DNA of 64,000 nucleotides from Arthrobacter sp. MSA 4-2 (GCF_016405885.1 NZ_JAEKGC010000005.1:1-64000); one strand, 5' to 3'; positions 1-7,972 are shown, counted from the first letter of the stretch. Program-made: numbers and translations. The notes: generated by a model not told the origin, from the sequence alone.

Positions 1-231
1 CAGTCGGAGTTTGAGACAGCGCCGTCGACTCCCGTGACCGGCAGCCCGGGTCCGTCGCGTCCTGCCTCGCCGGCGCCCTCCACGCAGTCGGAGTTTGAGA
101 CAGCGCCGTCGACTCCCGTGACCGGCAGCCCGGGTCCGTCGCGTCCTGCCTCGCCGGCGCCTGCTCCGGCGCCCGCACCTGCCCCTGCTCCGGCCCCCGC
201 CCCTGCCCCTGCCCCTGCCCCTGCCCCTGCA
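1..231 (+). repeat. 84-bp in-frame tandem repeat followed by Pro-Ala coding microsatellite
   Basis: Bases 1-84 and 85 to about 162 are near-identical copies of an 84-bp unit; 84 is a multiple of three, so copy changes keep frame. A run of 6-bp units (GCCCCT and variants) from about 162 to 231 encodes alternating Pro-Ala. More copies may lie left of the window. Confidence 0.9.
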
Positions 232-486
232 GCGACCGCGAACCCGGCCGCCGGGGCGACCACCGTGGACAAGGCGGCCAACAGCACCGTCATCGGCGTC
301 TCGGTCGGCGCCGACGGCGGAACCAAGGTCCTCGTCACCGAGGCCCAGAACTCCGAGGTGCACGGCGGGCAGCTGGTGGGCCAGGAAGCCACCGGCGGCC
401 AGGCCGGCCTCGCCGCCGGAAGCCCGACCAACCGGACCGAGCCCATCACCAAGGGTTCAGGCGGCTTCGGACGGGTTGGGCGATGA
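1..486 (+). CDS. Proline/alanine-rich protein, 5'-truncated
   Basis: The reading frame is open from the first base and stops at 484-486, so only the last 161 codons are visible. It begins with two copies of a 28-residue unit (QSEFETAPSTPVTG...), runs into an alternating Pro-Ala stretch of about 25 residues, and ends in a Gly/Ala/Thr-rich low-complexity tail. No enzymatic motif is visible. Pro-Ala tracts usually act as extended linkers. The next gene (539) encodes a WXG100-like protein on the same strand, so this may be part of a type VII secretion-associated operon; that is inference. The N-terminal part outside the window is needed to name it. Confidence 0.6.
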   Translation, partial: QSEFETAPSTPVTGSPGPSRPASPAPSTQSEFETAPSTPVTGSPGPSRPASPAPAPAPAPAPAPAPAPAPAPAPAPAATANPAAGATTVDKAANSTVIGVSVGADGGTKVLVTEAQNSEVHGGQLVGQEATGGQAGLAAGSPTNRTEPITKGSGGFGRVGR

Positions 487-538
487 CCAGCCTCCACCCC
501 GCCGGGCCCGACACCCGACCCACGAAAGAGAAATCCAA

Positions 539-829
539 ATGACACACATCACGGTCCCCCTGGAAGAGCTTGAGGGCGCGGCCAGGGACCTCGACAACGT
601 TCTGTCCCTCCTGGAGAACGGCACCCGGGAACTCGACCTTGAACAGATGCTGGGCAACGCCCCCGACGTGATGGGCGCGGCACGGACGTTCGACCGCCGG
701 TGGTCGGACGGCCGGAAACAGCTGATCGATGAGGGCAAGAAGATCCGGGACAAGATCCGGGAGGTCACCGGGGCCTTCGTGGACACCGACAACCACGTCG
801 CCCAGGCACTCGACCAGGAAAAGAAATGA
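539..829 (+). CDS. WXG100/ESX-like small helical protein
   Basis: 96 residues, no signal peptide or membrane segment, predicted almost wholly helical. The central part reads F-x-x-R-W-S-D-G (W55, G58), at the position of the helix-turn-helix bend in WXG100/ESAT-6-like proteins, although the exact W-x-G spacing is relaxed to W-x-x-G. Length matches the family (about 100 residues). The ATG at 539 is preferred because a GAAAGAG ribosome site lies 8 nt upstream. WXG100 proteins are secreted as dimers by type VII systems or chaperone toxins. The flanking unknown genes fit a T7SS substrate locus, but no EccC, EccD or toxin domain is in the window. A divergent ESX-associated chaperone is also possible. 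Confidence 0.55.
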   Translation: MTHITVPLEELEGAARDLDNVLSLLENGTRELDLEQMLGNAPDVMGAARTFDRRWSDGRKQLIDEGKKIRDKIREVTGAFVDTDNHVAQALDQEKK

Positions 830-864
830 CGAACCCCAACACCACGATGCGGAAGTTGACCTAA
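826..864 (+). CDS. Possible 12-residue coupling ORF (MTNPNTTMRKLT)
   Basis: An ATG at 826 overlaps the stop of the WXG100-like gene (ATGA, 826-829), and its own stop TAA at 862-864 overlaps the next start (TAATG, 862-866). This bridges two otherwise separated genes by a micro-ORF with termination-reinitiation junctions at both ends. No independent evidence of translation. It may be a leftover start region or simple chance. Confidence 0.3.
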   Translation: MTNPNTTMRKLT

Positions 865-1484
865 TGCCAAGCTTTGATCTGCGCACCCGCCCCGGCCGCT
901 TCGCCGTCGCCGTTCCGGAGCACTGGGCCACCTTCGACGTAGCCCACGAGCAGCTGGTGACCGCGAGGCGGGAGGCGATGGCCGGTGCGGGTTCGGCGCA
1001 GGAGCGACTCCAGGTCGACGAGCTTTTCATCCATGCCAAGCGGGTCACGGCTGCCGCGCGGAAAGCCGGGGCGCTGTGGGGCGCCGGCACGGCGACGGTG
1101 TACGACGACGGCTTCTTCGTCGGGCAGGTGATGCTGTTCGCGGTCACGGCGCCTGATCCCGCCACCTTCACCACCCCCGCGATGTCGGCGGCGCTCGGCG
1201 GCGGACGCGGCACGGGGGACGCGGCCGACCTCCCGCCGCGCACGGTCACCGCTGTCCGGCTGGCGGACGGGACGGTGGCGACCCGCGTCTGCGGGCAGGA
1301 GGAGGTTCAGGCGACCGAAGCCCAGCGCGTGCGCGTCCTGGTCTCCCACACCTTCGTTCCGGTCCCGGGAACGGGCGACGAGTTCATCCTGGTCACCGGT
1401 CTGTCCCCAAACCTCGCCCTGCAGGAAGAGGTGCTCGACCTCTTCGACGCCATCGCCGGGACCTTCCGCTTCCTCCCGGCCTGA
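864..1484 (+). CDS. Unknown protein downstream of WXG100-like gene
   Basis: 206 residues, soluble, no signal peptide or membrane segment. Not recognised. Start ATG 864 is preceded by GGAAG at 851-855 and overlaps the stop of the 12-codon ORF. The N-terminus (SFDLRTRPGRFAVAVPEHW) looks like a beta-rich opening; residues about 30-70 are helical; the rest alternates beta strands (TVYDDGFFVGQVMLFAVTA, VRVLVSHTFVPVPG, EFILVTG) and ends in a helix. This resembles small actinobacterial proteins found with ESX clusters, by context only. Probably co-transcribed with the two genes upstream. No catalytic motif seen. Confidence 0.6.
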   Translation: MPSFDLRTRPGRFAVAVPEHWATFDVAHEQLVTARREAMAGAGSAQERLQVDELFIHAKRVTAAARKAGALWGAGTATVYDDGFFVGQVMLFAVTAPDPATFTTPAMSAALGGGRGTGDAADLPPRTVTAVRLADGTVATRVCGQEEVQATEAQRVRVLVSHTFVPVPGTGDEFILVTGLSPNLALQEEVLDLFDAIAGTFRFLPA

Positions 1485-1506
1485 TTCCTCCGGGCCGGGC
1501 CGGGCC

Positions 1507-2160
1507 TCAGCGTCCGGCCAGGTCCAGAGCCACCGCGCGCACCGGCGACCCGTCCATGCCTGCCAGCGCCAGGGGCAGGACCGAGACCAGCGGATCCTCC
1601 CAGGTGACGGCCGCGAGGTTTGTGAGGTTTTCGATGATCACCCCGCCGGCGCCCAGGAAGGCCGCGTGGAACGGAAGCTGCCCGCCGTTGGAGAGGGTCG
1701 AATCCGGATTGAGCGTATCCACGCCGACCACCGAGGCTCCGGCGGCCAGCAGGGCTTCGGCGATCTCGGAGGAGAGGACCGGGTGCGCGAGGTAGTCCTC
1801 GGTGCCGAAGTGTTTCGACCACCCGGTCTCGACGAGCACGATGGAGCCGGCTTGCAGCTCCCGGAGCCCGTCCTCGACGTCGGCCCACCGCAGGTGCTGG
1901 TGGGGTTCGAGGCCTGGGCACCTCACGATCCTCGCGGTGCCCACCAGCCGTTCCAGCGCGATCCGGTCAACCGGGGCGCCGCCGGCGATGGAGTGGAGCG
2001 GCGCGTCGATGTGGGTGCCGGTGTGGGTGCCGGCGTGCACGCTGGCGACCTGGAAGCCGTCCTCGGCCAGCGTGGCCACCGGAGTCAGGGTGACCTCCGG
2101 ATCGCCCGGATATACCTGCATCCCCGTGACCACGGGCTGCGAGAGATCAACGATCCGCAC
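1507..2160 (-). CDS. Cyclase-family metal-dependent hydrolase (kynurenine formamidase/isatin hydrolase-like)
   Basis: 217 residues, the usual size for the family. It opens with the family's 'DLSQPVVTGMQVYPGDP' segment and carries the metal-binding signature HTGTHIDAPLH near residues 45-55. The family includes N-formylkynurenine formamidase, isatin hydrolase and related amide hydrolases; the sequence does not tell which. Last gene of a three-gene operon (SnoaL-like, NCS1 permease, this gene); its start overlaps the permease stop by 14 nt. With a nucleobase/hydantoin-type permease upstream, hydrolysis of an imported cyclic or acyl amide is likely, but the substrate is inference. Confidence 0.85.
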   Translation of the reverse strand: MRIVDLSQPVVTGMQVYPGDPEVTLTPVATLAEDGFQVASVHAGTHTGTHIDAPLHSIAGGAPVDRIALERLVGTARIVRCPGLEPHQHLRWADVEDGLRELQAGSIVLVETGWSKHFGTEDYLAHPVLSSEIAEALLAAGASVVGVDTLNPDSTLSNGGQLPFHAAFLGAGGVIIENLTNLAAVTWEDPLVSVLPLALAGMDGSPVRAVALDLAGR

Positions 2161-3580
2161 GGGGCTCCTGCTCCTGGGACGGGGCCAGGTCGAGGAGGTG
2201 CTTATCGATGGGAGTTCCCCGCTCCAACCGGCCGGCGGCCGCCGCCCAGCCCAGGTACAGCAGGGCGGAGAGAACGAAGGTCGGGATGGTGGCGCCGATG
2301 GGGCTCGACAGGGAGTAGGTGAGGATCAGGGACACCGCCGCGCCGACTGCCCAGACGACGACGGCGGCGATATTGACTCCCTTGAAGAACCAGTAGGCGC
2401 CCCCGTTGGCGCGGAGGATGTCCGTCCCGTAGTGGCGCCGGCGCACGATGTAGTAATCAACGATCATCACCGCGAACACCGGGATGAAGAGTGAGCTGAT
2501 CAGCACCAGGAAGGAGGTGAACTGGTTCAGCAGCGCCAGCCAGGTGGAGCCGAGGATCGAGATCACGCCAAGCACCAGGGCGGTGGGCAGGAAGGTGACC
2601 CGGCGCGATGGCGCCATGTTCACGACGGAGGACACCATGCCGTAGACGACCATGGTGTTGGTGGCCATGACCGAGAGGAAGATGACGATGGCCAGCGGGG
2701 CCCCGAAGGCCGCGACGATGACTGTGGGGTCGAACGGCACCGCTTCGCCGCCGTTGAGGACGACGTAGGCGATCGCCGTGGCCCCCAGCGTCATGGCGAG
2801 GACGGTGGAAAGGGTGTAGCCGATCGCTGAGCCAACGATTCCCGCCGTCGAGGACTTCGCCAGGCGGTTGAACTCCGCCGAGAGCACCGTCCAGGAGATC
2901 GCCGTTGCGATCACCACGTCGAGTACCGAGACCCCCGTCCAGCCGGCCTCCGGGTCAACCGGGGTGGTCACAAAGTCGGACGGCGTGAAGGTGGTGAAGG
3001 CGGAGACGAAGATGAAGCCCATGAAGGCGAGGATCACCAGCGCCAGCCACGGTTCGACCCGGGCGATGCCCGCGTGGCCGAAGATCGCGAGGCACACCAC
3101 GAGGAGCTGGCAGAGCACTGAGAACAGGACGGGGTTGGAGAATCCGGTGGCCTGCTCCACGAGGAAGTTCACCGTCACTCCGGCAAGCATCGCCTGGACC
3201 CAGCTCCAGCCCATCAGGATGACGACGTTCGCGGCCACCGGCAGGAAAGACCCGCGGAGCCCGAACGAGCCCTTGGTGAGGGACATGGTGGGCAGCCCGG
3301 TCCGGGTTCCCATGTTGCCGATCAGCACCAGGACCGCTCCGCCGATGAGCGTTCCGAGCAGGATCATGCCGATGGCCAAGGGCCAGCTCACGCCGGGGAC
3401 GAAGAGCGTCCCGGTCAGCAGGGTCGTCACCACCAGGTTGGCGGCAAGCCAGATCATCCCGATGCGGCCGGTGCCGAGGGTGCCCCGGAGCGGGCCGTAA
3501 CCCTCGGAGTTCTTCTCGAGGTGGTTCGACAGCCGGGTGTACGCGGAGGTCCTGGGCTGGGTGGGCTGCTCGGTCGCCAT
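2147..3580 (-). CDS. NCS1-family nucleobase/hydantoin/allantoin permease
   Basis: 477 residues with about 12 hydrophobic segments. The N-terminus contains NHLEKNSEGYGPLRGTLGTG followed by TM1, and the body carries NCS1-type features such as GMGWSWVQA-like and LSAEFNRLAKS segments. NCS1 proteins import purines, pyrimidines, allantoin or hydantoins with Na+ or H+. ATG 3580 was chosen because it is 4 nt after the stop of the preceding SnoaL-like gene; the frame stays open further upstream but overlaps that gene. The C-terminus (DKHLLDLAPSQEQEPRADR) is cytosolic and overlaps the cyclase-family gene. Substrate unknown. Confidence 0.88.
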   Translation of the reverse strand: MATEQPTQPRTSAYTRLSNHLEKNSEGYGPLRGTLGTGRIGMIWLAANLVVTTLLTGTLFVPGVSWPLAIGMILLGTLIGGAVLVLIGNMGTRTGLPTMSLTKGSFGLRGSFLPVAANVVILMGWSWVQAMLAGVTVNFLVEQATGFSNPVLFSVLCQLLVVCLAIFGHAGIARVEPWLALVILAFMGFIFVSAFTTFTPSDFVTTPVDPEAGWTGVSVLDVVIATAISWTVLSAEFNRLAKSSTAGIVGSAIGYTLSTVLAMTLGATAIAYVVLNGGEAVPFDPTVIVAAFGAPLAIVIFLSVMATNTMVVYGMVSSVVNMAPSRRVTFLPTALVLGVISILGSTWLALLNQFTSFLVLISSLFIPVFAVMIVDYYIVRRRHYGTDILRANGGAYWFFKGVNIAAVVVWAVGAAVSLILTYSLSSPIGATIPTFVLSALLYLGWAAAAGRLERGTPIDKHLLDLAPSQEQEPRADR

Positions 3581-3584
3581 GGGG

Positions 3585-4004
3585 CTAGCTCGTTTCCGGA
3601 AGGGCTGAGTCGGCGGGGGAGGGGGAAAGATGCTCATGGACGGCCGTGACGGATCCGCCGGAACGGTGGAAGACGATGGTCTCGCGTTCGCGGGTGGTCT
3701 CCCCGGGTCCGTCCCCCGTCCGGGTGATGGTCTCGACGTCGTGGGTGAAGACGGCGGTCGGACCGAGAAGCTGGATGCGCGGATTGCTGCTGGTGCACGA
3801 GACCACCCGCCAGCCGTCCTCGATCCAGCTGTTCCACAGCGATTCGTAGGCGGCGCGGCTCTCAAGCCGGTTGGCCTCGGTGTGGAAGACGAAGGTCGCA
3901 TCCTCGGCGAAGGCTGCAAAATAACGGGCGGTGTCGGTTGCGGCGAAAGCGTCGACGAGCCGCTCCGCTGCGCGTTCAATCTCGTCGAGGGTTACCTGTT
4001 CCAT
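3585..4004 (-). CDS. SnoaL-like/DUF4440 NTF2-fold protein
   Basis: 139 residues with the alpha+beta pattern of NTF2-like cone proteins: N-terminal helix (ERAAERLVDAFAATDTARYFAAFAEDATFVFHT), a helix with SRAAYESLWNSWIEDGW, then beta strands ending TIVFHRSGGSVTAVHEHLS. Such proteins are small-molecule enzymes (isomerases, hydrolases) or binding proteins, often encoded beside catabolic permeases. ATG 4004 is preferred over 4010 because AGGGA lies about 6 nt upstream of it. First gene of the operon with the NCS1 permease (4-nt gap). The promoter region holds the palindrome at 4057-4072, about 50 nt upstream. Confidence 0.75.
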   Translation of the reverse strand: MEQVTLDEIERAAERLVDAFAATDTARYFAAFAEDATFVFHTEANRLESRAAYESLWNSWIEDGWRVVSCTSSNPRIQLLGPTAVFTHDVETITRTGDGPGETTRERETIVFHRSGGSVTAVHEHLSPSPADSALPETS

Positions 4005-4056
4005 AGCCATCCCTGGGAAGGCAGCGCACCCCAGTCCCCAGCTTGGTTGCTCCGCG

Positions 4057-4072
4057 GTAAACAATTGTTTAC
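4057..4072. promoter_or_regulatory. Perfect 16-bp palindrome, likely operator
   Basis: GTAAACAA/TTGTTTAC is a perfect inverted repeat in the divergent region between the SnoaL-permease-cyclase operon (minus strand, start 4004) and the PHP-domain gene (start 4234). It is strikingly A+T-rich for this DNA. Size and symmetry fit a dimeric repressor such as a GntR or LacI type protein; the regulator is not in the window. Confidence 0.6.
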
Positions 4073-4233
4073 ATGATGATGCGTGATCCCCGTTACAGTG
4101 TCAACGGGTTTTTTCCAATCCTGAATGGGAAGGAACCTCAGTGCAACGATCCGGCCCGCGCCCTGCCTAGGCGGCAGGGGTTACACCCGCCAAGCGGCAG
4201 ACCGCGCCCGGTGGAGTGGTGCAGGATGTTGCC

Positions 4234-5268
4234 ATGGATGCCACCGACGCGCTCAACGAGATTGCTTTCTGGCTTGAGCGGGAATCCGCTCCCTCCTTCA
4301 AGGTTCAGGCCTTCCGCAAAGCGGCCGCGGTCGTCGCCGGGCTCGGCCGGGACGAGCTGGCCGAACGCATCCGCAGTGGACGCCTGAAGCGGACGAAGGG
4401 GATCGGGGAGCGGACCTTCGAGGTGATCCGGGAGGCCGTCGAGGGTGGCGTTCCCAGCTATCTGGCGGGCCTGCGTGAGCGCGGCGCCCGGCCGCTCGCC
4501 GAGGGCGGCGCGGACATCAGCGCGGCCCTGCGCGGCGACCTGCACAGCCACAGCGAATGGTCCGACGGCGGATCACCGATCGAGGAGATGGTTGCGGCGG
4601 CCCGACTGCTCGGCCGGCAATACCTCGCCCTGACGGACCACTCGCCGGGCCTCACCATCGCGAACGGGCTGAGCACCGAGCGGCTTACAAACCAGCTCGA
4701 CGTCGTGGCGGCGATCAATGACGGCAGCGACGGGTTCCGCCTGCTCACCGGCATCGAGGTCGACATCCTTGAAGACGGCGGCCTCGACCAGGCGCCGGAG
4801 GTGCTTGAGGGGCTCGACATTGTGGTGGCGAGCGTGCACTCCAAGCTCCGCTCCGACCGCGGCTCCATGACCCGGCGGATGCTCGGGGCAATCGCGAACC
4901 CGCAGACGAACGTCCTCGGCCACTGCACCGGGCGCCTCGTGCAGGGCTCGAGGGGCACCCGTCCCGAATCGGAGTTCGACGCGGCGCGGATCTTCGCCGC
5001 CTGCGCCGAGAACGACGTGGCCGTGGAGATCAATTCCCGGCTTGAACGCCAGGACCCGCCGGACCGGCTCATCCGGCTCGCGCTCGACGCGGGATGCCTC
5101 TTCAGCATCGACAGCGACGCCCATGCACCCGGCCAGCTCGACTACCTTCAGTACGGGGCGGAGCGGGCCGAACGAAACGGCGTGCCCGCAGAGCGGATCG
5201 TTACCACCTGGCCCCTTGAACGGCTGCTGGAGTGGGCCGGAAAGGGCACGGCGGCGCCAGGAGGCTGA
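4234..5268 (+). CDS. PHP-domain metallo-phosphoesterase with N-terminal HhH (PolX-like)
   Basis: 344 residues. Residues 1-80 resemble the PolX/Pol-beta N-terminal region: a helical domain (FKVQAFRKAAAVVAGL) and a helix-hairpin-helix (TKGIGERTFEVIREA). Residues 105 to the end form a PHP domain with its metal-binding motifs: DLHSHSEWSDG, LTDHS, GIEVDI, ASVHS, GHCTGR, EINS and IDSDAH. The polymerase palm that separates these parts in full PolX is absent. It may act as a 3'-5' exonuclease or phosphoesterase on DNA. ATG 4234 has AGGA 7 nt upstream; an in-frame GTG at 4216 is an alternative start. Monocistronic, ending at a shared terminator. Confidence 0.85.
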   Translation: MDATDALNEIAFWLERESAPSFKVQAFRKAAAVVAGLGRDELAERIRSGRLKRTKGIGERTFEVIREAVEGGVPSYLAGLRERGARPLAEGGADISAALRGDLHSHSEWSDGGSPIEEMVAAARLLGRQYLALTDHSPGLTIANGLSTERLTNQLDVVAAINDGSDGFRLLTGIEVDILEDGGLDQAPEVLEGLDIVVASVHSKLRSDRGSMTRRMLGAIANPQTNVLGHCTGRLVQGSRGTRPESEFDAARIFAACAENDVAVEINSRLERQDPPDRLIRLALDAGCLFSIDSDAHAPGQLDYLQYGAERAERNGVPAERIVTTWPLERLLEWAGKGTAAPGG

Positions 5269-5272
5269 TCCG

Positions 5273-5300
5273 CCGTCCGGCAGGCCGGCCTGTCGGACGG
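5273..5300. terminator. Bidirectional terminator between convergent genes
   Basis: Inverted repeat with 12-bp arms at 5273-5284 (CCGTCCGGCAGG) and 5289-5300 (one G-T wobble), loop CCGG. It lies between the PHP gene and the convergent acyl-CoA dehydrogenase gene. There is no T-tract, as is usual for actinobacterial terminators. Confidence 0.6.
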
Positions 5301-5313
5301 AAGCGGTGCCTGC

Positions 5314-6486
5314 CTACCGGAAGGCCGGAATGCCGGTGAGGTGCTGGCCCAGGATCAGGGTGTGGACCTCGTCGGTGCCCTCGTAGGTGCGGACGCTTTC
5401 GAGGTTGTTGGCGTGGCGCAGCGGTGAATGGTCGAGCGTGATGCCGTTGCCGCCGAGGATGGCGCGGGCCTCCCGGGCGATGGCGAGGGCCTCCCGGACA
5501 TTGTTGAGCTTTCCCACCGAGATCTGGTGCGGCTTCAGGGCTCCGGCGTCGTGAAGCCGCCCGAGCTGCAGCGCCAGCAGGGTTCCCTTGGTGAGCTCAA
5601 GGGCCATGTTCACGAGCTTCTCCTGGGTGAGCTGGTAGGCGGCCAGCGGCTTGCCGAACTGCATCCGCTTCCGGGAGTAGTTGAGCGCCGCCAGGTAGCT
5701 GTCGCGCGCCGCCCCCATGGCGCCCCATGCGATGCCGTACCGCGCGTCGTTGAGGCATTCGAACGGGCCCCGGAGTCCCCGGGCGGCGGGCAGCAGTGCC
5801 TCGGCCGGGAGCCGGACGTCCGTCAGTTCGACGTCGCACTGGATGGAGGCGCGCATTGAGAGCTTCTGGGGAATCTCGGTGGCCCGGAATCCCGGGGTGT
5901 CGGTGGGCACGAGGAAGCCGCGGATGCCGTCGTCGGTCTGCGCCCACACCACGGCCACCTGCGCGATGCTCGCCAGTCCGATCCAGCGCTTGGTTCCGTT
6001 GAGCACCCAGTCGCCGCCGTCCCGGCGGGCGTTGGTCAGCATGCTCGCCGGGTCGGATCCGCCGCCGGGTTCGGTCAGCGCGAAGCAGCCGATCACGCTG
6101 CCTGCGGCCATGCGGGGAAGCCACTGGTTCTTCTGCTCCTCGGAGCCGTGCCGGGCGATGGCGCCCATGGCCAGGGAACCCTGGACGCTGAGGAAGGTGC
6201 GCAGGCCCGAGTCGCCGGCCTCGACCTCGAGGGCCGCCAGTCCGTACTCGACGGCGCTGCGTCCCGCACAGCCGTAGCCCTCGATGTGCATGCCGAGCAG
6301 CCCGAGTTCTGCCATCGGCGCAACGATGTCGAGTGGAAACTCCCCGGTGTCGTACCACCGGGCGATGCTCGGCCGGATCTCCGCGTCGACGAAGGCGCGG
6401 ACCCTGCCCCGCAGCGCCACCTCCTCGGCGGAGAGGAGGGAGTCGATGCCGAGAAGGTCGGTGGGATCGGGGGTCTCCGGGGTCAT
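5314..6486 (-). CDS. Acyl-CoA dehydrogenase (glutaryl-CoA dehydrogenase-like)
   Basis: 390 residues, full length for the FAD-dependent family. Visible signatures: FALTEPGGGSDPASM (FAD/substrate loop), a middle beta domain (GTKRWIGLASIAQVAVVWA), and C-terminal RTYEGTDEVHTL containing the probable catalytic base Glu369. ALGGNGIT-like text (AILGGNGITLDHSPLRHANNLESV) is typical of glutaryl-CoA dehydrogenases and related enzymes. It oxidises an acyl-CoA at C2-C3, passing electrons to ETF. ATG 6486 is chosen because the frame upstream is low-complexity and has no family similarity. Monocistronic; exact substrate not shown by sequence. Confidence 0.88.
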   Translation of the reverse strand: MTPETPDPTDLLGIDSLLSAEEVALRGRVRAFVDAEIRPSIARWYDTGEFPLDIVAPMAELGLLGMHIEGYGCAGRSAVEYGLAALEVEAGDSGLRTFLSVQGSLAMGAIARHGSEEQKNQWLPRMAAGSVIGCFALTEPGGGSDPASMLTNARRDGGDWVLNGTKRWIGLASIAQVAVVWAQTDDGIRGFLVPTDTPGFRATEIPQKLSMRASIQCDVELTDVRLPAEALLPAARGLRGPFECLNDARYGIAWGAMGAARDSYLAALNYSRKRMQFGKPLAAYQLTQEKLVNMALELTKGTLLALQLGRLHDAGALKPHQISVGKLNNVREALAIAREARAILGGNGITLDHSPLRHANNLESVRTYEGTDEVHTLILGQHLTGIPAFR

Positions 6487-6541
6487 TCCCTTACTGTACG
6501 CAGTGCCCCTGAACGGGTGCCGGAGGGCGGGGGCGTGCGGC

Positions 6542-7870
6542 TCAGCCCAGTTTCGAAGGCTTGGTTCCGGTGTCGGCGGCCTCGGGCTCACCAGGTCCCG
6601 CAACGTGCTCGCTGCCGCGCACCCGGGCGATGGCGGTCATGCCGTGGAAGATCAGGAGGGCGGCGGCGGTGCCGAGCGCGATGCCCGCGAAGGTCAGGTC
6701 CCCCACCGTCCAGGTGAAGTCGGCGATGCCGATCACGAGCGCAACGCCGGCGGTGGAGAGGTTGATGGGGTTGGAGAAGTTGACCTGGTTGGAGACCCAG
6801 ATCCGCACGCCGAGGATCCCGATCATGCCGTACAGCACCACCCCGGCCCCGCCGAGGACGCCCGGGGGGACGGTGGCGATGAGCGCCCCGAACTTGGGGA
6901 AGAGGCTCAGCAGCACGGCGACGATACCGGCCACCCAGTACGCCGCCGTCGAGTAGACGCGCGAGGCGGCCATCACTCCGATGTTCTCCGCGTAGGTCGT
7001 GGTGCCGGAGCCGCCGCCGGCGCCGGCGATCATGGTCGCGACGCCGTCGGCCATCAGGGCCCGCCCGGTCACCGGGTCGAGGTCCCGCCCGGTCATGGCG
7101 GCCACCGACTTCACGTGGCCGATGTTCTCGGCGACCAGGACCAGCACCACTGGAAGGAACAGGCCGACGACGGAGAGGTGGAAGGTGGGCGCCGAGAACT
7201 CGGGCAGCCCGATCCAGGCGGCGTCGCCGATCGCGGCGAAGTCGACCTCTCCGCGCAGCATCGCCACGAGGTAGCCGGCGAGCACGCCGATCAGGATGGA
7301 CAGGCGCCCCAGGATGCCCCGGAACAGCACGGTGACCAGCAGGATGGCGAGGATCGTCACGACCGCCGTCACCGGCCCCTGCTCGACGCTGTTCTTCGCC
7401 GTCGGGGCGAGGTTGAGCCCGATCAGGGCGACGATGGAACCGGTGACGACCGGGGGCATCACGGCCTGGATCCAGCGCGAGCCGGCACGGTGGACGATGA
7501 AGCCGATGACCGCGAGCAGGGCGCCGGCCATCACGATGCCTCCGAGCGCTCCGGCGGGCCCGTGCTGGGCCTGGGCCGCGGCGATTGGGGCAATGAAGGC
7601 GAAGCTCGAGCCGAGGTAGCTGGGCACCCGTCCTGCGGTGATGACCAGGAACAGGATCGTGCCGATGCCCGAGAAAAGCAGCGTGGTCGACGGCGGGAAG
7701 CCGGTGATCAGGGGCACCAGGAAGGTCGCGCCGAACATAGCGACGACGTGCTGGGCCCCGATGCCGATGGTGCGCGGCCAGCTCAGGCGCTCATCGGGGG
7801 CCACGTAGGCGCCCGGGGTGACGTTCTTGCCGTCGCCGTGCAGGGTCCAGCCGGTTCCAAGCGCGCTCAT
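6542..7870 (-). CDS. UraA/NCS2-family uracil-xanthine permease
   Basis: 442 residues, about 14 membrane segments. It carries the NCS2 motifs: LVAENIGHVKSV in the TM8 region and TTTYAENIGVMAASR in TM10, whose glutamates bind nucleobase and proton in UraA. The N-terminus (WPRTIGIGAQHVVAMFGATFLVPLITG) matches the family start, and the short C-terminal tail is hydrophilic. ATG 7870 has GGAAGG 7 nt upstream. Imports uracil or a related base with H+. The gene stands alone, divergent from the SDR gene at 7973; no pyrimidine biosynthesis or PyrR element is seen next to it. Confidence 0.9.
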   Translation of the reverse strand: MSALGTGWTLHGDGKNVTPGAYVAPDERLSWPRTIGIGAQHVVAMFGATFLVPLITGFPPSTTLLFSGIGTILFLVITAGRVPSYLGSSFAFIAPIAAAQAQHGPAGALGGIVMAGALLAVIGFIVHRAGSRWIQAVMPPVVTGSIVALIGLNLAPTAKNSVEQGPVTAVVTILAILLVTVLFRGILGRLSILIGVLAGYLVAMLRGEVDFAAIGDAAWIGLPEFSAPTFHLSVVGLFLPVVLVLVAENIGHVKSVAAMTGRDLDPVTGRALMADGVATMIAGAGGGSGTTTYAENIGVMAASRVYSTAAYWVAGIVAVLLSLFPKFGALIATVPPGVLGGAGVVLYGMIGILGVRIWVSNQVNFSNPINLSTAGVALVIGIADFTWTVGDLTFAGIALGTAAALLIFHGMTAIARVRGSEHVAGPGEPEAADTGTKPSKLG

Positions 7871-7972
7871 GGCGGTGCCTTCCAGGGAGGGGGAGTCTGG
7901 GGAAATCCTATCTCCCGGCGGTTGGCACCGTGTTACGTTGCAGTCCTGACGATTGCAGGAGGACATAAACCA

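Noticed and set aside
3581..3979. N-terminal extension of the NCS1 permease frame over the SnoaL-like gene
   Set aside because: The extra 133 codons are Pro/Ser/Arg-rich shadow sequence of the overlapping gene; the permease fold begins at 3580.
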